NCBI RefSeq assembly: GCF_032917945.1
Contig: NZ_CP136624.1
Span: 2,604,001-2,668,000 of the forward strand
Source: Bradyrhizobium sp. sBnM-33
GTDB taxonomy: Bacteria > Pseudomonadota > Alphaproteobacteria > Rhizobiales > Xanthobacteraceae
Length of the DNA stretch: 64,000 bases
Direction: 5' to 3'
Of this stretch, positions 54,242 through 63,438 are shown piece after piece. The notes under the pieces are model-generated. The model did not search any database, was not told where the DNA came from, and saw only the letters and a program-made list of their open reading frames with translations. Within the stretch, counting starts at the first letter, position 1. Each line of letters opens with the position of its first letter. The translations under genes were made by a program, and so were the position numbers.

Positions 54242-54652
54242 GTGAGCCGAATTATCGCGCCAGCGCACGCTTTCGGCTGGCTATTGGTCGCCCACGTTCC
54301 GATCGGCCACCCCTGTGCGCAGATGCTCGCAGTAGCACGCAGTTCAAGTTTGGTGCGGGCGCTCGATGCGCTGTGTCGCGATGGCCATAGGATCAATGCA
54401 TCCATCGTCGTTGAGTTGGTGGCGGTGCCTCGCGAGGTGTCCCGGTGCATCGTTGGCCTGATCGACATCCTGCGATCACAAAAAACAGCATCATCGTCTC
54501 GCTTAAGGTCTCGCCATTTCGCGTTTCGCGCCGCGCGCGCTCAGCTAGTCCGCTCAGAACTGCTGTCCAGAAAGTCTGAAGACGGCCAAGGCTTCGGAAT
54601 CATCCAAGCAAGTACGAGAATCTGCCCTGGTCCTTGGACCAGAGGCCGATGA
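54242..54652 (+). CDS. doubtful open frame after operator site 1
   Basis: A frame of 136 codons starts at a GTG behind GGAGGAG, directly downstream of the operator. The translation (MSRIIAPAHAFGWLLVAHVP onward) resembles no family I recognise, and its C-terminal half looks arbitrary. It may be a decayed gene that once followed the operator. Confidence 0.25.
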   Translation: MSRIIAPAHAFGWLLVAHVPIGHPCAQMLAVARSSSLVRALDALCRDGHRINASIVVELVAVPREVSRCIVGLIDILRSQKTASSSRLRSRHFAFRAARAQLVRSELLSRKSEDGQGFGIIQASTRICPGPWTRGR

Positions 54653-54715
54653 GGTCGCCAATCTGAGGGGGATCCTCGGCGGCCTATTTCACGATCACAC
54701 CACCCAGGAGCATCC

Positions 54716-55225
54716 ATGCCGACTGTAGATGAGGACCGAGCAGCCATTTTGAAAGTACACCGCGACTGGTGGGCCGCCAATTACAAGTGGGACATCCCCT
54801 TGATGCGAACCTGCTTCCCGAGTGGCGCCGCATTCTTGAATTTCAACCTGAGCGGCGATCCGTACTTCGGTCGCGAAGAACTTACCGCCTTCTGGGAGTG
54901 GTTCAAGGACACGCCGCGCTCGAAGCCTGCGGTCATGCACATCTGGCGTCTGGATGTCCGCGGCGACATGGCTTACCTGCTTTGCGAAGGCAACTTCGAG
55001 ACCCTCGAGAAGCCGGAACAGTACCTGCGCAGCACCGAGATCTACGTGCGCAACGACGGAGAGGGAAAGCCGGAGTGGAAGATCTGGCACTTTCACTGCT
55101 CGGAGATGGCGCCAAAAGATAAGATCCGGCAGCCGTTCGGCGATAGCTATGCCACCCGCGGTGTGGGCTATCTACCGCCCAGTTTTGGCAAGAGCTTCTC
55201 GGTCACGGACGACCAAAAGCCATAA
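54716..55225 (+). CDS. NTF2-like (SnoaL-type) protein
   Basis: A 169-residue protein with an NTF2-like cone fold. The start RAAILKVHRDWWAANYKWDI, the middle GREELTAFWEWFKDTPRSKP and a VRGDMAYLLCEG strand fit this superfamily of small ligand-binding proteins and ring-cleaving or isomerising enzymes. It is the first good gene after operator site 1 and precedes a hydrolase. The specific reaction is unknown. Confidence 0.72.
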   Translation: MPTVDEDRAAILKVHRDWWAANYKWDIPLMRTCFPSGAAFLNFNLSGDPYFGREELTAFWEWFKDTPRSKPAVMHIWRLDVRGDMAYLLCEGNFETLEKPEQYLRSTEIYVRNDGEGKPEWKIWHFHCSEMAPKDKIRQPFGDSYATRGVGYLPPSFGKSFSVTDDQKP

Positions 55226-55456
55226 CCCAAGCGACCAGCCTGTCGGGGGCCGGCAGGACATCACACTCCGGCGGGACGGGTTGGTCCCGCCGGTGCTGCA
55301 AGGAAATTCAGAACAGATTTTGCAGCGGAAGTTCCTGTCCCATCTACCCCAGAAAAGCGGATGGACTGCGATGGCCGAGCATTCGTTGGAATCAAAGAGC
55401 GCCCCGCACTTGAGTGTCCTTTCCGCCTTTCAGGACGTCGTGCCCGTGGAGCATTC

Positions 55457-56242
55457 ATGAGACGGCTCACTATCAAGCGACCAGTCGGTACGATTGCCGT
55501 CTCTTACTATGACGGGATGGATACGAGTAGGCTGCCAATCTTGTTCGTGCATCCGATCAATCTGAGGGGCTCGGCGTGGGCGGAGATCGTACCGGCGTTC
55601 GCCGACCGGTTCGCGATCGTCCCTGACATGCGTGGATTCGGTGACTCGCCGCCGGCCGAGCAATACGACATTGCGAGGTGGGCGAAAGACTGCATCGACG
55701 CGGTCGACCGGGCGGGCGTCGATCGCTTCCACGCCATCGGCGGCTCGCTTGGTGGAGCAATCTCAGTCTATCTCGCAGCCGCCGAGCCCAAACGGGTAAT
55801 CTCGGTTGTTGCGGTGGGCAGCCAGCTCTACTCGCGAGATCCCGACAATGCGGCGGTGCTATCCACCCTCGAGCATCACACCGTCACCGAGATGTTTGAG
55901 TTAGTCCTGCCGAAATACGCCCTCGCTCCAAACGCATCCGCCGAGGTGGTGGCCAAGGCCATGGCATTGCGCAATCCCAACAGCAAGGATGACATCCGTC
56001 GCGTGTGGCGTGCCGCCTGCGCGGCCGATATTCGGGCCCTGGTGGCTAGTGTCAGCTGTCCTGTGACGATTGTGACCGGCGAGTTCGACCTTACCTGCCC
56101 TCCCGCGGCCGGCGCGGAAATGGCAGCCATGCTGCATGCCCCACACGTTCTCCTGCCCGGCATCGGTCATTTGCCGATGCTGGAAGATCCGCCGGCTTTG
56201 ATCGCCGCGATCAAGGCGCATCTCAAACGTGTGGAGTCCTGA
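55457..56242 (+). CDS. alpha/beta hydrolase
   Basis: A 261-residue alpha/beta-fold hydrolase. The oxyanion segment FVHPINLRGSAW, nucleophile elbow GGSLGG with Ser, acid residue in TGEFDLTCPP and the histidine in GIGHLPML form a complete triad. The resemblance is to carboxy-lactone and C-C bond hydrolases. The ATG at 55457 was preferred to an upstream in-frame start. It is two bases before the DUF1028 gene. Confidence 0.88.
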   Translation: MRRLTIKRPVGTIAVSYYDGMDTSRLPILFVHPINLRGSAWAEIVPAFADRFAIVPDMRGFGDSPPAEQYDIARWAKDCIDAVDRAGVDRFHAIGGSLGGAISVYLAAAEPKRVISVVAVGSQLYSRDPDNAAVLSTLEHHTVTEMFELVLPKYALAPNASAEVVAKAMALRNPNSKDDIRRVWRAACAADIRALVASVSCPVTIVTGEFDLTCPPAAGAEMAAMLHAPHVLLPGIGHLPMLEDPPALIAAIKAHLKRVES

Positions 56243-56244
56243 AG

Positions 56245-57159
56245 ATGACGTATTCGATTGTCGCCAGAGACGCAATCACCGGCGAGCTGGGTGTGGCCAG
56301 CCAGTCGCATTATTTTGCTCTTGGGCGCGTTGTGACGTTTGCGCGAGCCGGCGTTGGTGCAGTTGCGACCCAGTCTTTCGTCGATCCGGCTTACGGGCCG
56401 AATGGGCTAGATCTTATGGCCTCAGGCGCGTCGGCGGAGTCGGCGCTAACGAGTCTGCTCGCAAAGGACGCCGAGCGAGAACTTCGCCAGTTCGCGTTCC
56501 TCGATGCCGCCGGCGGGACAGCCATGTTCACTGGCGATCGCTGCGTTCCGTACCGGGCTCAGCTAGAGACCAATAACGTTGTGGTGCTGGGCAACATGCT
56601 CGCCAGCGACGACGTCGTTCCTGCCATGCTGGCAGCATATGAGAACACTGCCGGCTCACTCGTCGAGCGTATGCTCGCGGCCATGGATGCAGGTGAGGCC
56701 GCCGGAGGTGACGCCCGTGGCCGAATGTCGGCCGCGCTCCTTGTGGTTTCTGCCGATACCGGTCCAGCGCCTTGGAGCAACCGGGTCATCGATGTACGAG
56801 TTGACGAGCATCCGGCCCCGCTCGTCGAATTGCGCAGGCTCGCCAAGCTGTGTCAAGCACACGCGATCTTCGGCGCCTCTGTCTTCACACCTGGGCTGCT
56901 CTCGCGCGAAGCGGCAGCGACAGGTCCGCAGCTTGCGGAAGCACTGCGTACGCTCACGGACGCTCAGGCACTGATCGGCGCTGACCTCGAGCCAACCTTC
57001 TGGAAGGGTGTGCTGCTGATCCGCGCCGGCGAGATTTGCTCGGGAAAGAAACTCGTTGCCGCCACGGTCGCGGCGCGACCGCAGTACCGGGCCTTCGTGG
57101 AGGGCCTGCACGCGGTCGGAATCCTTCAGCTGTCATCGAACGAACTGCTCGGTGCGTGA
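56245..57159 (+). CDS. DUF1028 family protein (Ntn-hydrolase-like)
   Basis: A 304-residue DUF1028 protein. The start TYSIVARDAITGELGVASQS, then AVATQSFVDPAYGPNGLDLM and VVLGNMLASDDVVPAM, is characteristic. The family has an Ntn-hydrolase fold and is found with amino acid and opine-like catabolic genes, suggesting amide hydrolysis. It is tightly spaced after the hydrolase gene. Confidence 0.85.
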   Translation: MTYSIVARDAITGELGVASQSHYFALGRVVTFARAGVGAVATQSFVDPAYGPNGLDLMASGASAESALTSLLAKDAERELRQFAFLDAAGGTAMFTGDRCVPYRAQLETNNVVVLGNMLASDDVVPAMLAAYENTAGSLVERMLAAMDAGEAAGGDARGRMSAALLVVSADTGPAPWSNRVIDVRVDEHPAPLVELRRLAKLCQAHAIFGASVFTPGLLSREAAATGPQLAEALRTLTDAQALIGADLEPTFWKGVLLIRAGEICSGKKLVAATVAARPQYRAFVEGLHAVGILQLSSNELLGA

Positions 57160-57330
57160 AAAGTCCAACCTCCTTGCCTCGGTCCGCGGCTGTTTGCTGC
57201 TGCAGGCCCTCGTCGGTCTGGATGGGCCGCACTCAAGCCGAGACGATCGACAACGCTTCGCCCGCTGCCACAACGCGCAGTTCGGAATATCGATTCGCCC
57301 ATCGAGCCACTGTTGACGGAATTTTCGTAA

Positions 57331-57345
57331 TGTGATCACATATCT
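57331..57345. promoter_or_regulatory. GntR-type operator, site 2
   Basis: TGTGATCACATATCT, identical to sites 1 and 3. It ends 16 bases upstream of the GntR gene start, in a position suited to autorepression. Confidence 0.75.
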
Positions 57346-57361
57346 CATATAAGGGGGGACT

Positions 57362-58102
57362 TTGGAAAAGAGCAACATCATTGCCTTGCCGCCATCGCCA
57401 TCCGTTGCCCGAGGCTCGATGACGGATCAGGTTTACCGACATCTGAGAGATGGCCTGATGGCGGGCCGCTTTGCGCCGGGCCAGAGGCTGACAATCCGCG
57501 ATCTTGCCGAGGCGCTGGGCTCGAGCCCAATGCCGGTGCGCGAGGCGCTCCGCCGCCTGCAAGCCGAAGGTGCCTTCGAATTCAGCGGTACGGCGCGGCT
57601 GAGCGTTGGTCAGCTGTCCGAGGCGCAGCTGCGGGATGTGCGCGATGCGCGCGTGGCGCTCGAGGGGTTGCTGGCGGAGCACGCAGCCGCGCGCATGACG
57701 TGGGTCGATGATGACGAGGTCAGGCAGCTCTACGGTCGGCTTCAGGCAGCCGCTGACGCAGTCGATGTGACCGCTTATCTCTGGGCGAATTTTGCCTTTC
57801 ACCGGCGGATCTATCAGATCGCGCAGGCCCCGATGATTCTCGGCGCCGTCGAGAATTTCTGGCTGCTCATTGGTCCCTGTTTTGTGCTCGTTGCGCCCGA
57901 CGCTGCCCACCTGCAGCGCTCCATGGAGGCGCACCGCCAGATCCTCGATGCGCTGCTGGATCGCGACGCCCCCGCCGCCCGCGCGGCCGTGACCGACGAC
58001 ATCATGCAGGCGGCCAATTGCCTGTCTCGCGTTCTCGACAAAGCGGCTAAGGAGCGCTCCGTTGCTGCTCCAAGACGCAGGCGGGGAGATATACCGGAAT
58101 GA
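57362..58102 (+). CDS. GntR-family (FCD/FadR-type) regulator, copy 1
   Basis: A 246-residue regulator. The winged helix (TDQVYRHLRDGLMAGRFAPG, LAEALGSSPMPVREALRRLQ) is followed by an all-helical FCD ligand domain with the conserved metal-site residues (DARVALEGLLAEHAA, NFAFHRRIYQ, EAHRQILDAL). It starts at TTG behind GGGGGG. It is nearly identical to the regulator at 62503. It overlaps the SDR gene by four bases and is preceded by operator site 2. Confidence 0.92.
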   Translation: MEKSNIIALPPSPSVARGSMTDQVYRHLRDGLMAGRFAPGQRLTIRDLAEALGSSPMPVREALRRLQAEGAFEFSGTARLSVGQLSEAQLRDVRDARVALEGLLAEHAAARMTWVDDDEVRQLYGRLQAAADAVDVTAYLWANFAFHRRIYQIAQAPMILGAVENFWLLIGPCFVLVAPDAAHLQRSMEAHRQILDALLDRDAPAARAAVTDDIMQAANCLSRVLDKAAKERSVAAPRRRRGDIPE

Positions 58103-58887
58103 GTGTGTTGCAGCGTCTTGTGCCTTACCCGGAGCTGCGTGTCCTGATCTCGGCAGGCGCATCCGGTATTGGCGCCGCACTTGCCGGAGCCTTCGTTGAG
58201 GCAGGTGCGCATGTGCATATCTGCGACGTCAACAAGGATGCGCTTGCAGCCTTCCGCGAACGGCATCCAAAGGTGCTTGCCACAAAGGCCGACGTGTCGG
58301 ATCGCGAGGCGGTCGCCACCGTCTTTCGCGCGCAAGCTGCGCGTTGGAGCGGTCTCGACGTACTCATCAACAATGCGGGCATTGCCGGACCGACCGGCGG
58401 AATCGACGCTATTGCTGAGTTCGACTGGCAGCAAACAATCGACATCAACCTCAACGCGCAGTACCGCTTCGCCTGTCCCGCGGTGCCGATGCTTCGCCAA
58501 TCGCGCTATGGGCAGATCATCTGCATGGCCTCCGTTGCCGGCCGGCTCGGCTATGCATGGCGTACCCCGTACGCCGCAACGAAATGGGCCATTGTCGGGC
58601 TCGTCAAATCGCTTGCCGCTGAACTCGGTCCCGAGGACATCCGCGTCAACGCGCTCTTGCCCGGCATCGTCGAGGGCCCGCGAATGGAAGGCGTGATCCG
58701 CGCGCGCGCCGAGCAGCTCCATACCAGCTACGACACGATGCGCCAGGAATACCTCAAGAAGATCTCATTGCGTCGCATGGTGACGGCCGAGGACGTTGCC
58801 GCCATGGCCCTATTCCTCTGCTCGCCAGGTGGACGCAATGTGACCGGCCAGGCGATCAGCATCGACGGGAACGTGGAATATCTATGA
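58099..58887 (+). CDS. short-chain dehydrogenase/reductase
   Basis: A 262-residue classical SDR. The cofactor motif AGASGIGAALA, NNAGIAGPTGG, the catalytic YAATKWAIVG (Tyr and Lys) and the C-terminal GQAISIDGNVEYL are intact. It is translationally coupled to the GntR gene and followed by an SMP-30 lactonase gene, which suggests oxidation of a sugar-like or hydroxy acid substrate followed by lactone opening. Confidence 0.92.
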   Translation: MSVLQRLVPYPELRVLISAGASGIGAALAGAFVEAGAHVHICDVNKDALAAFRERHPKVLATKADVSDREAVATVFRAQAARWSGLDVLINNAGIAGPTGGIDAIAEFDWQQTIDINLNAQYRFACPAVPMLRQSRYGQIICMASVAGRLGYAWRTPYAATKWAIVGLVKSLAAELGPEDIRVNALLPGIVEGPRMEGVIRARAEQLHTSYDTMRQEYLKKISLRRMVTAEDVAAMALFLCSPGGRNVTGQAISIDGNVEYL

Positions 58888-58909
58888 ACCGTAAGAACGG
58901 GGGACGAAT

Positions 58910-59788
58910 TTGCAGATCGAGATCGTGGCGGATCTGAAGACGACGCTTGGCGAAGGCCCGCTTTGGGACGTCGAGCAGCAGCGTCTGTACTGGATAGACA
59001 GCATTGATGGTCGCGTTTTTCGCACGACAGCAGATGGACGCGAGCTTCGCGCCTGGGACGTCGGGGCGAAGATCGGCTCGATGGCGCTGCGGCGCGACGG
59101 TACGCATGCGCTCGTTGCGCTCCAATCGGGAGTGCATGATCTCGATCTGGAGAGCGGCGCGCTGACGCTGATCGCAACACCCGAGACACATTTGCCGCGC
59201 AATCGGCTGAATGACGGTAAAGTCGATCGCCGAGGACGTTTTCTGTTTGGCTCCATGGATACGCTGGAGGCCGAGGCCTCCGGCCGTCTCTATCGGCTCG
59301 ATCCCGATCTTTCGCTGCACGTCTTGGATGAGAAGATCATCGTCTCCAATGGCCCGTGCTGGAGCCCGGACGACCGGACCTTCTATTTCGCCGACACCTG
59401 GACGGGAGAGATCTGGGCCTACGACTATGACATCGAGACCGGTGCTGCGACGAAGCGGCGTCGTTTCGCGCCAGTGGATCGTTCGAATGGCGGTGCCGCG
59501 GACGGCGCCACCGTCGATGGAGAAGGCTTCCTATGGCAGGCGCTGGTCTACGATGGAAAGCTCGTGCGCTACGCGCCGGACGGCAGCCTTGACCGCATTA
59601 TCGAGATGCCGGTGCGCAAGGTCACGAGCGTGATGTTCGGTGGTCCCAATCTGGACATTCTGTACGTGACGTCCATGGCGAAGCCGCCCTTGCCGCGCTT
59701 TCCCGACGACGGACAGCAGCGCGGCGCGCTATTTGCAATCACGGGGCTCGGCATCAAGGGCATCCCGGAGCCGCGCTTCGGGAGCTGA
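58910..59788 (+). CDS. SMP-30/gluconolactonase family protein
   Basis: A 292-residue six-bladed propeller hydrolase that opens lactones. The metal-ligand segments TTLGEGPLWDVEQQRLYWID (Glu), LPRNRLNDGKVDRRGRFLFG and IVSNGPCWSPDDRTFYFADT (Asn, Asp) are present. It starts at a TTG 22 bases after the SDR stop. The pairing with SDR is common in sugar-acid pathways. Confidence 0.9.
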   Translation: MQIEIVADLKTTLGEGPLWDVEQQRLYWIDSIDGRVFRTTADGRELRAWDVGAKIGSMALRRDGTHALVALQSGVHDLDLESGALTLIATPETHLPRNRLNDGKVDRRGRFLFGSMDTLEAEASGRLYRLDPDLSLHVLDEKIIVSNGPCWSPDDRTFYFADTWTGEIWAYDYDIETGAATKRRRFAPVDRSNGGAADGATVDGEGFLWQALVYDGKLVRYAPDGSLDRIIEMPVRKVTSVMFGGPNLDILYVTSMAKPPLPRFPDDGQQRGALFAITGLGIKGIPEPRFGS

Positions 59789-59961
59789 GCCGGCCAAGAC
59801 AGCTTCATCAAGCGGCAGGCAAGGGCGCTCCATGCTGTCCCCGCCACCGCGGGTGGCACTCCTAATCCCGGCGGCTTCCTGCCAGTTCCGGGCGAGAGAC
59901 TTGCAAAGCCGGAACACCTAGCCCGCCCCTTACTATCACCGATTCACTCTGGAGATTTTCG

Positions 59962-60894
59962 ATGGCCAAGACCGGCAAGGTCCTCCTCACTTGCGCGCTG
60001 ACTGGCGCGATCCACACGCCCTCAATGTCAGCGCATCTTCCCGTGACGCCGGACCAGATTATTGAAGAGGGGGTACGTGCCGCGGAAGCTGGTGCTGCGA
60101 TCCTGCATGTGCACGCGCGTAACCCTAAGACGGGTCAGCCGGACCAATCGGTCGAAGGATTTCAGAGGATTTTGCCGGAGCTGAGCCGCCGTTCCCGAGC
60201 CGTGATCAACATCACCACCGGCGGCAGCCCGTTCATGACGGTTGCCGAACGCGTGGAGCCTGCCCGTCATTTTCGGCCCGAACTCGCCTCGCTCAACATG
60301 GGCTCCTTCAACTTCGGCCTGTTTCCGATGCTCGAGCGCTATTGCGATTTCACCCATCAATGGGAGCGCCAGCACCTGGAGTCTTCGCGCAACCTCGTTT
60401 TCCGCAACACCTTCGCCGAGATCGAGGAGGTCCTCTCACTATGTGCGCCCGGCGACACGCGATTTGAATTCGAGTGCTACGATGTTGGCCATCTCTACAA
60501 CCTCAAGCACTTTGTTGACCGCGGTCTGGTCCGGCCGCCATTCTTCATCCAATCCGTCTTCGGCCTGCTCGGCGGGATCGGCGCGCATTACGAGGACGTC
60601 GCCACGATGCGCCGCACTGCCGAGCGGCTGTTCGGTAACGACTATGTCTGGTCGGTGCTCGGCGCTGGCGCCGCGCAGATGCGCGTAGGCGCCATGGCGG
60701 CTGCGATGGGCGGCAATATCCGTGTGGGCCTCGAGGACAGCCTTTGGGCAGGCCCCGGGAAGCTCGCCAGCTCCAGCGCGGAGCAGGTGAGACTAGCCCG
60801 CTCGATCCTCGCAGGACTCGGATTGGAGCTGGCAACGCCGGACGAGGCGCGCGTCATGCTGAAGCTGAAAGGGACCGGTGATGTCGGCTTCTGA
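59962..60894 (+). CDS. BKACE (DUF849) beta-keto acid cleavage enzyme
   Basis: A 310-residue zinc-dependent Claisen-type lyase that condenses a beta-keto acid with acetyl-CoA and cleaves it. The start VLLTCALTGAIHTPSMSAHL, the zinc-binding AAILHVHARNPKTGQPD, NITTGGSPFMTV and the C-terminal GGNIRVGLEDSLW segment are typical. It would finish the pathway of the 54-61 kb cluster by releasing acetoacetate- or acyl-CoA-type products. The substrate is unknown. Confidence 0.9.
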   Translation: MAKTGKVLLTCALTGAIHTPSMSAHLPVTPDQIIEEGVRAAEAGAAILHVHARNPKTGQPDQSVEGFQRILPELSRRSRAVINITTGGSPFMTVAERVEPARHFRPELASLNMGSFNFGLFPMLERYCDFTHQWERQHLESSRNLVFRNTFAEIEEVLSLCAPGDTRFEFECYDVGHLYNLKHFVDRGLVRPPFFIQSVFGLLGGIGAHYEDVATMRRTAERLFGNDYVWSVLGAGAAQMRVGAMAAAMGGNIRVGLEDSLWAGPGKLASSSAEQVRLARSILAGLGLELATPDEARVMLKLKGTGDVGF

Positions 60895-61468
60895 TCGTGC
60901 GGCCTGCTCCGCGGTCCGCAGACGAATGAGGCCGGCGATCAATCGAGTTAGGCGACGGTCTTGGAGGCGCCCTTGCCACGCGCGTGGCAGCAACGGAAAC
61001 GAGATTGGCGACGGCCATTTTGCGACGGTGGATTTTGGGATGATCTCGAACAGAGGTTGTCACCGCCAGCTTCTTCGGTTCAGATATAAGATTATCCTCG
61101 TCCTATAAGCTTGCGCGCCAAATCAAGTGTCCGTGCTTTGGTCGTAGTGGGAGAACACGATTATGTTGGGCTGGAGGAGGTCATGCCTTACATGAGAACT
61201 GCCGCGCAGCCGGCGTGCCGATGGAGCTGAGGATTATCAAGGGCGAGGAGATAAGTTCATCACACCGGCAGCTCGACAATCCGAGCATTGGGCGGCAATT
61301 TATTTTCGATTGGCTGAAAGACAAGCTGCGCCTGGATTGAAAAGTCCAGGCGCATATCATTCCACGGCGAAAGAGCTACGCGAAGAGCTCGCCGCAAATA
61401 GCAGGCAAGGACAATAGCAACGAATCGAGGTCCTCCCCTCAAAGCGCGACAATCGCTATCTCGATTTA
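60895..61468. other. intergenic stretch before the IS5 element
   Basis: About 570 bases without a supported gene. A few short frames occur, none with family resemblance. Confidence 0.4.
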
Positions 61469-62313
61469 GGGCCTGTCCTCAATTGAGGATTCCCAAGCAG
61501 ATTATCGCGTGATTCATAGGCGGTCAGCTGATTCGGAGCTGACAGATGCGCCGCTACGCCCTTCGGGACGATCAATGGGACAGGATCAAGGATATTTTGC
61601 CCGGCCGTGAAGGGCATGTCGGGGCAACAGCCAAGGACAATCGGTTATTTGTAGAGGCGGTGATCTACCGTTATCGGGCCGGCATCCCTTGGCGGGACTT
61701 GCCCGAACGCTTTGGCGATCCGATCAAGATCCATACGCGCTTCTCGCGCTGGGCCAAGAGTGGCGTGTGGAAGATGCTGTTTGAGATGCTGGCGAACGAT
61801 GCGGACAATGAGTACGCCATGATCGACAGCACGATCGTGCGAGCGCATCAGCACAGTGCCGGCGCACAAAAAAAGACGGCGAAGGCCAGGCGATCGGGCG
61901 CAGCAAAGGCGGGCTGAGCACCAAGATTCATGCGCTTGTCGATGCGTTGGGCAATCCGCTGGACTTCATCCTGACGCCGGGACAAGCCCATGATCTGGAA
62001 GGCGCTGACGCGCTGCTGCCGGATATGGCGGCCGAGGCCTTGCTGGCTGACAAGGCCTTCGATGCCGACAAACGGGTGATCGAGCCGTTGCTGGCACGGG
62101 GAAAGTCGTTCGTGATCCCGCCCAAGAGCAACCGCAAGGTCCAACGCGACTTCGACAGAGACGCCTACAAGGCGCGCCATCTCATCGAAAACTTCTTCTG
62201 CAAGCTCAAGGAATACCGCGCCATCGCAACCCGTTACGACAAAACCGCCAGAAATTTCCTCGCCGCAATTCACCTCGCGGCTGCTATCATCTGGCTCAAT
62301 TGAGGACAGGCCC
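61469..62313 (+). mobile_element. IS5-family (IS427 group) insertion sequence
   Basis: The 845-base element has perfect terminal repeats GGGCCTGTCCTCAATTGAG at both ends and a TA dinucleotide outside each, as expected for a TA duplication. It is compact and looks recent. It lies between the BKACE gene and the second GntR gene. Confidence 0.9.
61546..62303 (+). CDS. IS5/IS427 transposase made by -1 frameshifting
   Basis: Two overlapping frames encode the N-terminal part (to 61917) and the catalytic part (to 62303). A run of seven adenines followed by G at 61868-61875 is a classic -1 slippery site. Read through it, the sequence continues KKDGEGQAIGRSKGGLSTKI without a break. Catalytic residues lie in MIDSTIVRAHQ, LADKAFDAD and KLKEYRAIATRYDK. 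The two-frame arrangement is thus normal for this group rather than a mutation. Confidence 0.9.
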
Positions 62314-62461
62314 TAGCCTTACCGCTACATACCTTCGCTACTGCGGCCGTTCGGAGTCGAATTCGTGCTCCAGCAACTCAGTTACTCACACGTCAGGCTT
62401 GTCGCAAGCGCCGTCCTTCCAAAGGAGCGGGTAGGGGGATAGCTTGACCGTGGCACCAATT

Positions 62462-62476
62462 TGTGATCACATATCT
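62462..62476. promoter_or_regulatory. GntR-type operator, site 3
   Basis: TGTGATCACATATCT again, ending 26 bases before the second GntR gene. The flanking bases also resemble those of site 2. Confidence 0.75.
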
Positions 62477-62502
62477 AGAATCAAGATGGGGGAAATGCGA
62501 AG

Positions 62503-63237
62503 GTGAAGGATACTAAACCGCTGCCGCCACTGCCGTCGGTTGCCCGGGATTCGATGGCAGATCAGGTTTATCGCCATTTGCGTGACGGCGTGATGGCCGG
62601 CCGCTTCGCGCCGGGCCAGCGGCTGACAATTCGTGGTCTTGCTGAGGCGCTGGGCTCGAGCCCGATGCCGGTGCGCGAGGCGTTGCGCCGCCTACAGGCT
62701 GAAGGCGCATTCAAGTTCAGCGACACGGCGCGGCTGAGCGTGGTTCAGCTGTCGGGGGCGCAACTGCGCGATGTGCGCGATGCACGGGTGGCGCTTGAGG
62801 GTCTCCTGGCCGAGCGCGCAGCCTCCCGCATGACGGGCGTTGATGATGCCGAAATCACGCAGCTCTATGATCGCCTCCAGGCAGCCGCCGACGCGCTCGA
62901 TGTGCCCGGTTATCTACCGGCGAATTTCGCCTTTCACCGGCGGATTTATGAGATCGCTCGAGCGCCCATCATCCTTGGTGCGGTCGAGAATTTCTGGGTC
63001 CTGATCGGTCCTTGCTTCGTGCTCGTTGCACCCGACGCCACGCACCTGCGACGCTCCATGGACGCGCACCGCCGCATCCTCGATGCGCTGATGCATCGAG
63101 ACGGTCCCGCCGCCCGCGCGGCTGTGACCGATGACATCATGCAGGCGGCCAACTGCCTGTCGCGCGTTATCGACAAACCGGAAAAGGCGCGATCGGTCGC
63201 TGCTCCAAAGCGCAGGCGCCGAGATGTGTCGGCATGA
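62503..63237 (+). CDS. GntR-family (FCD/FadR-type) regulator, copy 2
   Basis: A 244-residue near-duplicate of the regulator at 57362. The winged helix differs at few positions (IRGLAEALGSSPMPVREALR) and the FCD domain is equally conserved (DARVALEGLLAERAA, NFAFHRRIYE). It starts at GTG behind GGGGGAAATGCGAAG. The duplication includes the operator and the first codons of the downstream SDR gene. It probably recognises the same operator and may have a different ligand. Confidence 0.92.
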   Translation: MKDTKPLPPLPSVARDSMADQVYRHLRDGVMAGRFAPGQRLTIRGLAEALGSSPMPVREALRRLQAEGAFKFSDTARLSVVQLSGAQLRDVRDARVALEGLLAERAASRMTGVDDAEITQLYDRLQAAADALDVPGYLPANFAFHRRIYEIARAPIILGAVENFWVLIGPCFVLVAPDATHLRRSMDAHRRILDALMHRDGPAARAAVTDDIMQAANCLSRVIDKPEKARSVAAPKRRRRDVSA

Positions 63238-63330
63238 GTGTCGTGCAGCGTCTGGTACTTTATCCCGAGCTGCGCGACCTGATCGCTGGGTGTTGTCGGC
63301 GTCACCTTCGGTAGGTCTGTACCGAGGCAG
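63234..63330 (+). pseudogene. 5' remnant of a duplicated SDR gene
   Basis: An ATG overlapping the GntR stop starts MSVVQRLVLYPELRDLIAG, matching MSVLQRLVPYPELRVLISAG at 58099. It then diverges and stops within about 30 codons. It marks the edge of the duplication. Confidence 0.8.
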
Positions 63331-63438
63331 GCGAACTTCGTAGCTGCTCCTTTGCAAGAGGCTGCCTGAGGCTTATCCAGCCAAACCATCTACTTCGAGC
63401 TTGTTCACTCAAATCGACAATCTAGGCAGGGGACTTGA

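Noticed and set aside
57233..58180. Minus-strand open frame (315 codons) opposite the first GntR gene
   Set aside because: A similar shadow exists opposite the second GntR copy only because the sequences are duplicates; no domain is recognisable.
61868..61875. Apparent frameshift mutation in the IS5 transposase
   Set aside because: The A7G run is the normal programmed -1 slippery site of the IS427 group, and the downstream frame continues perfectly.
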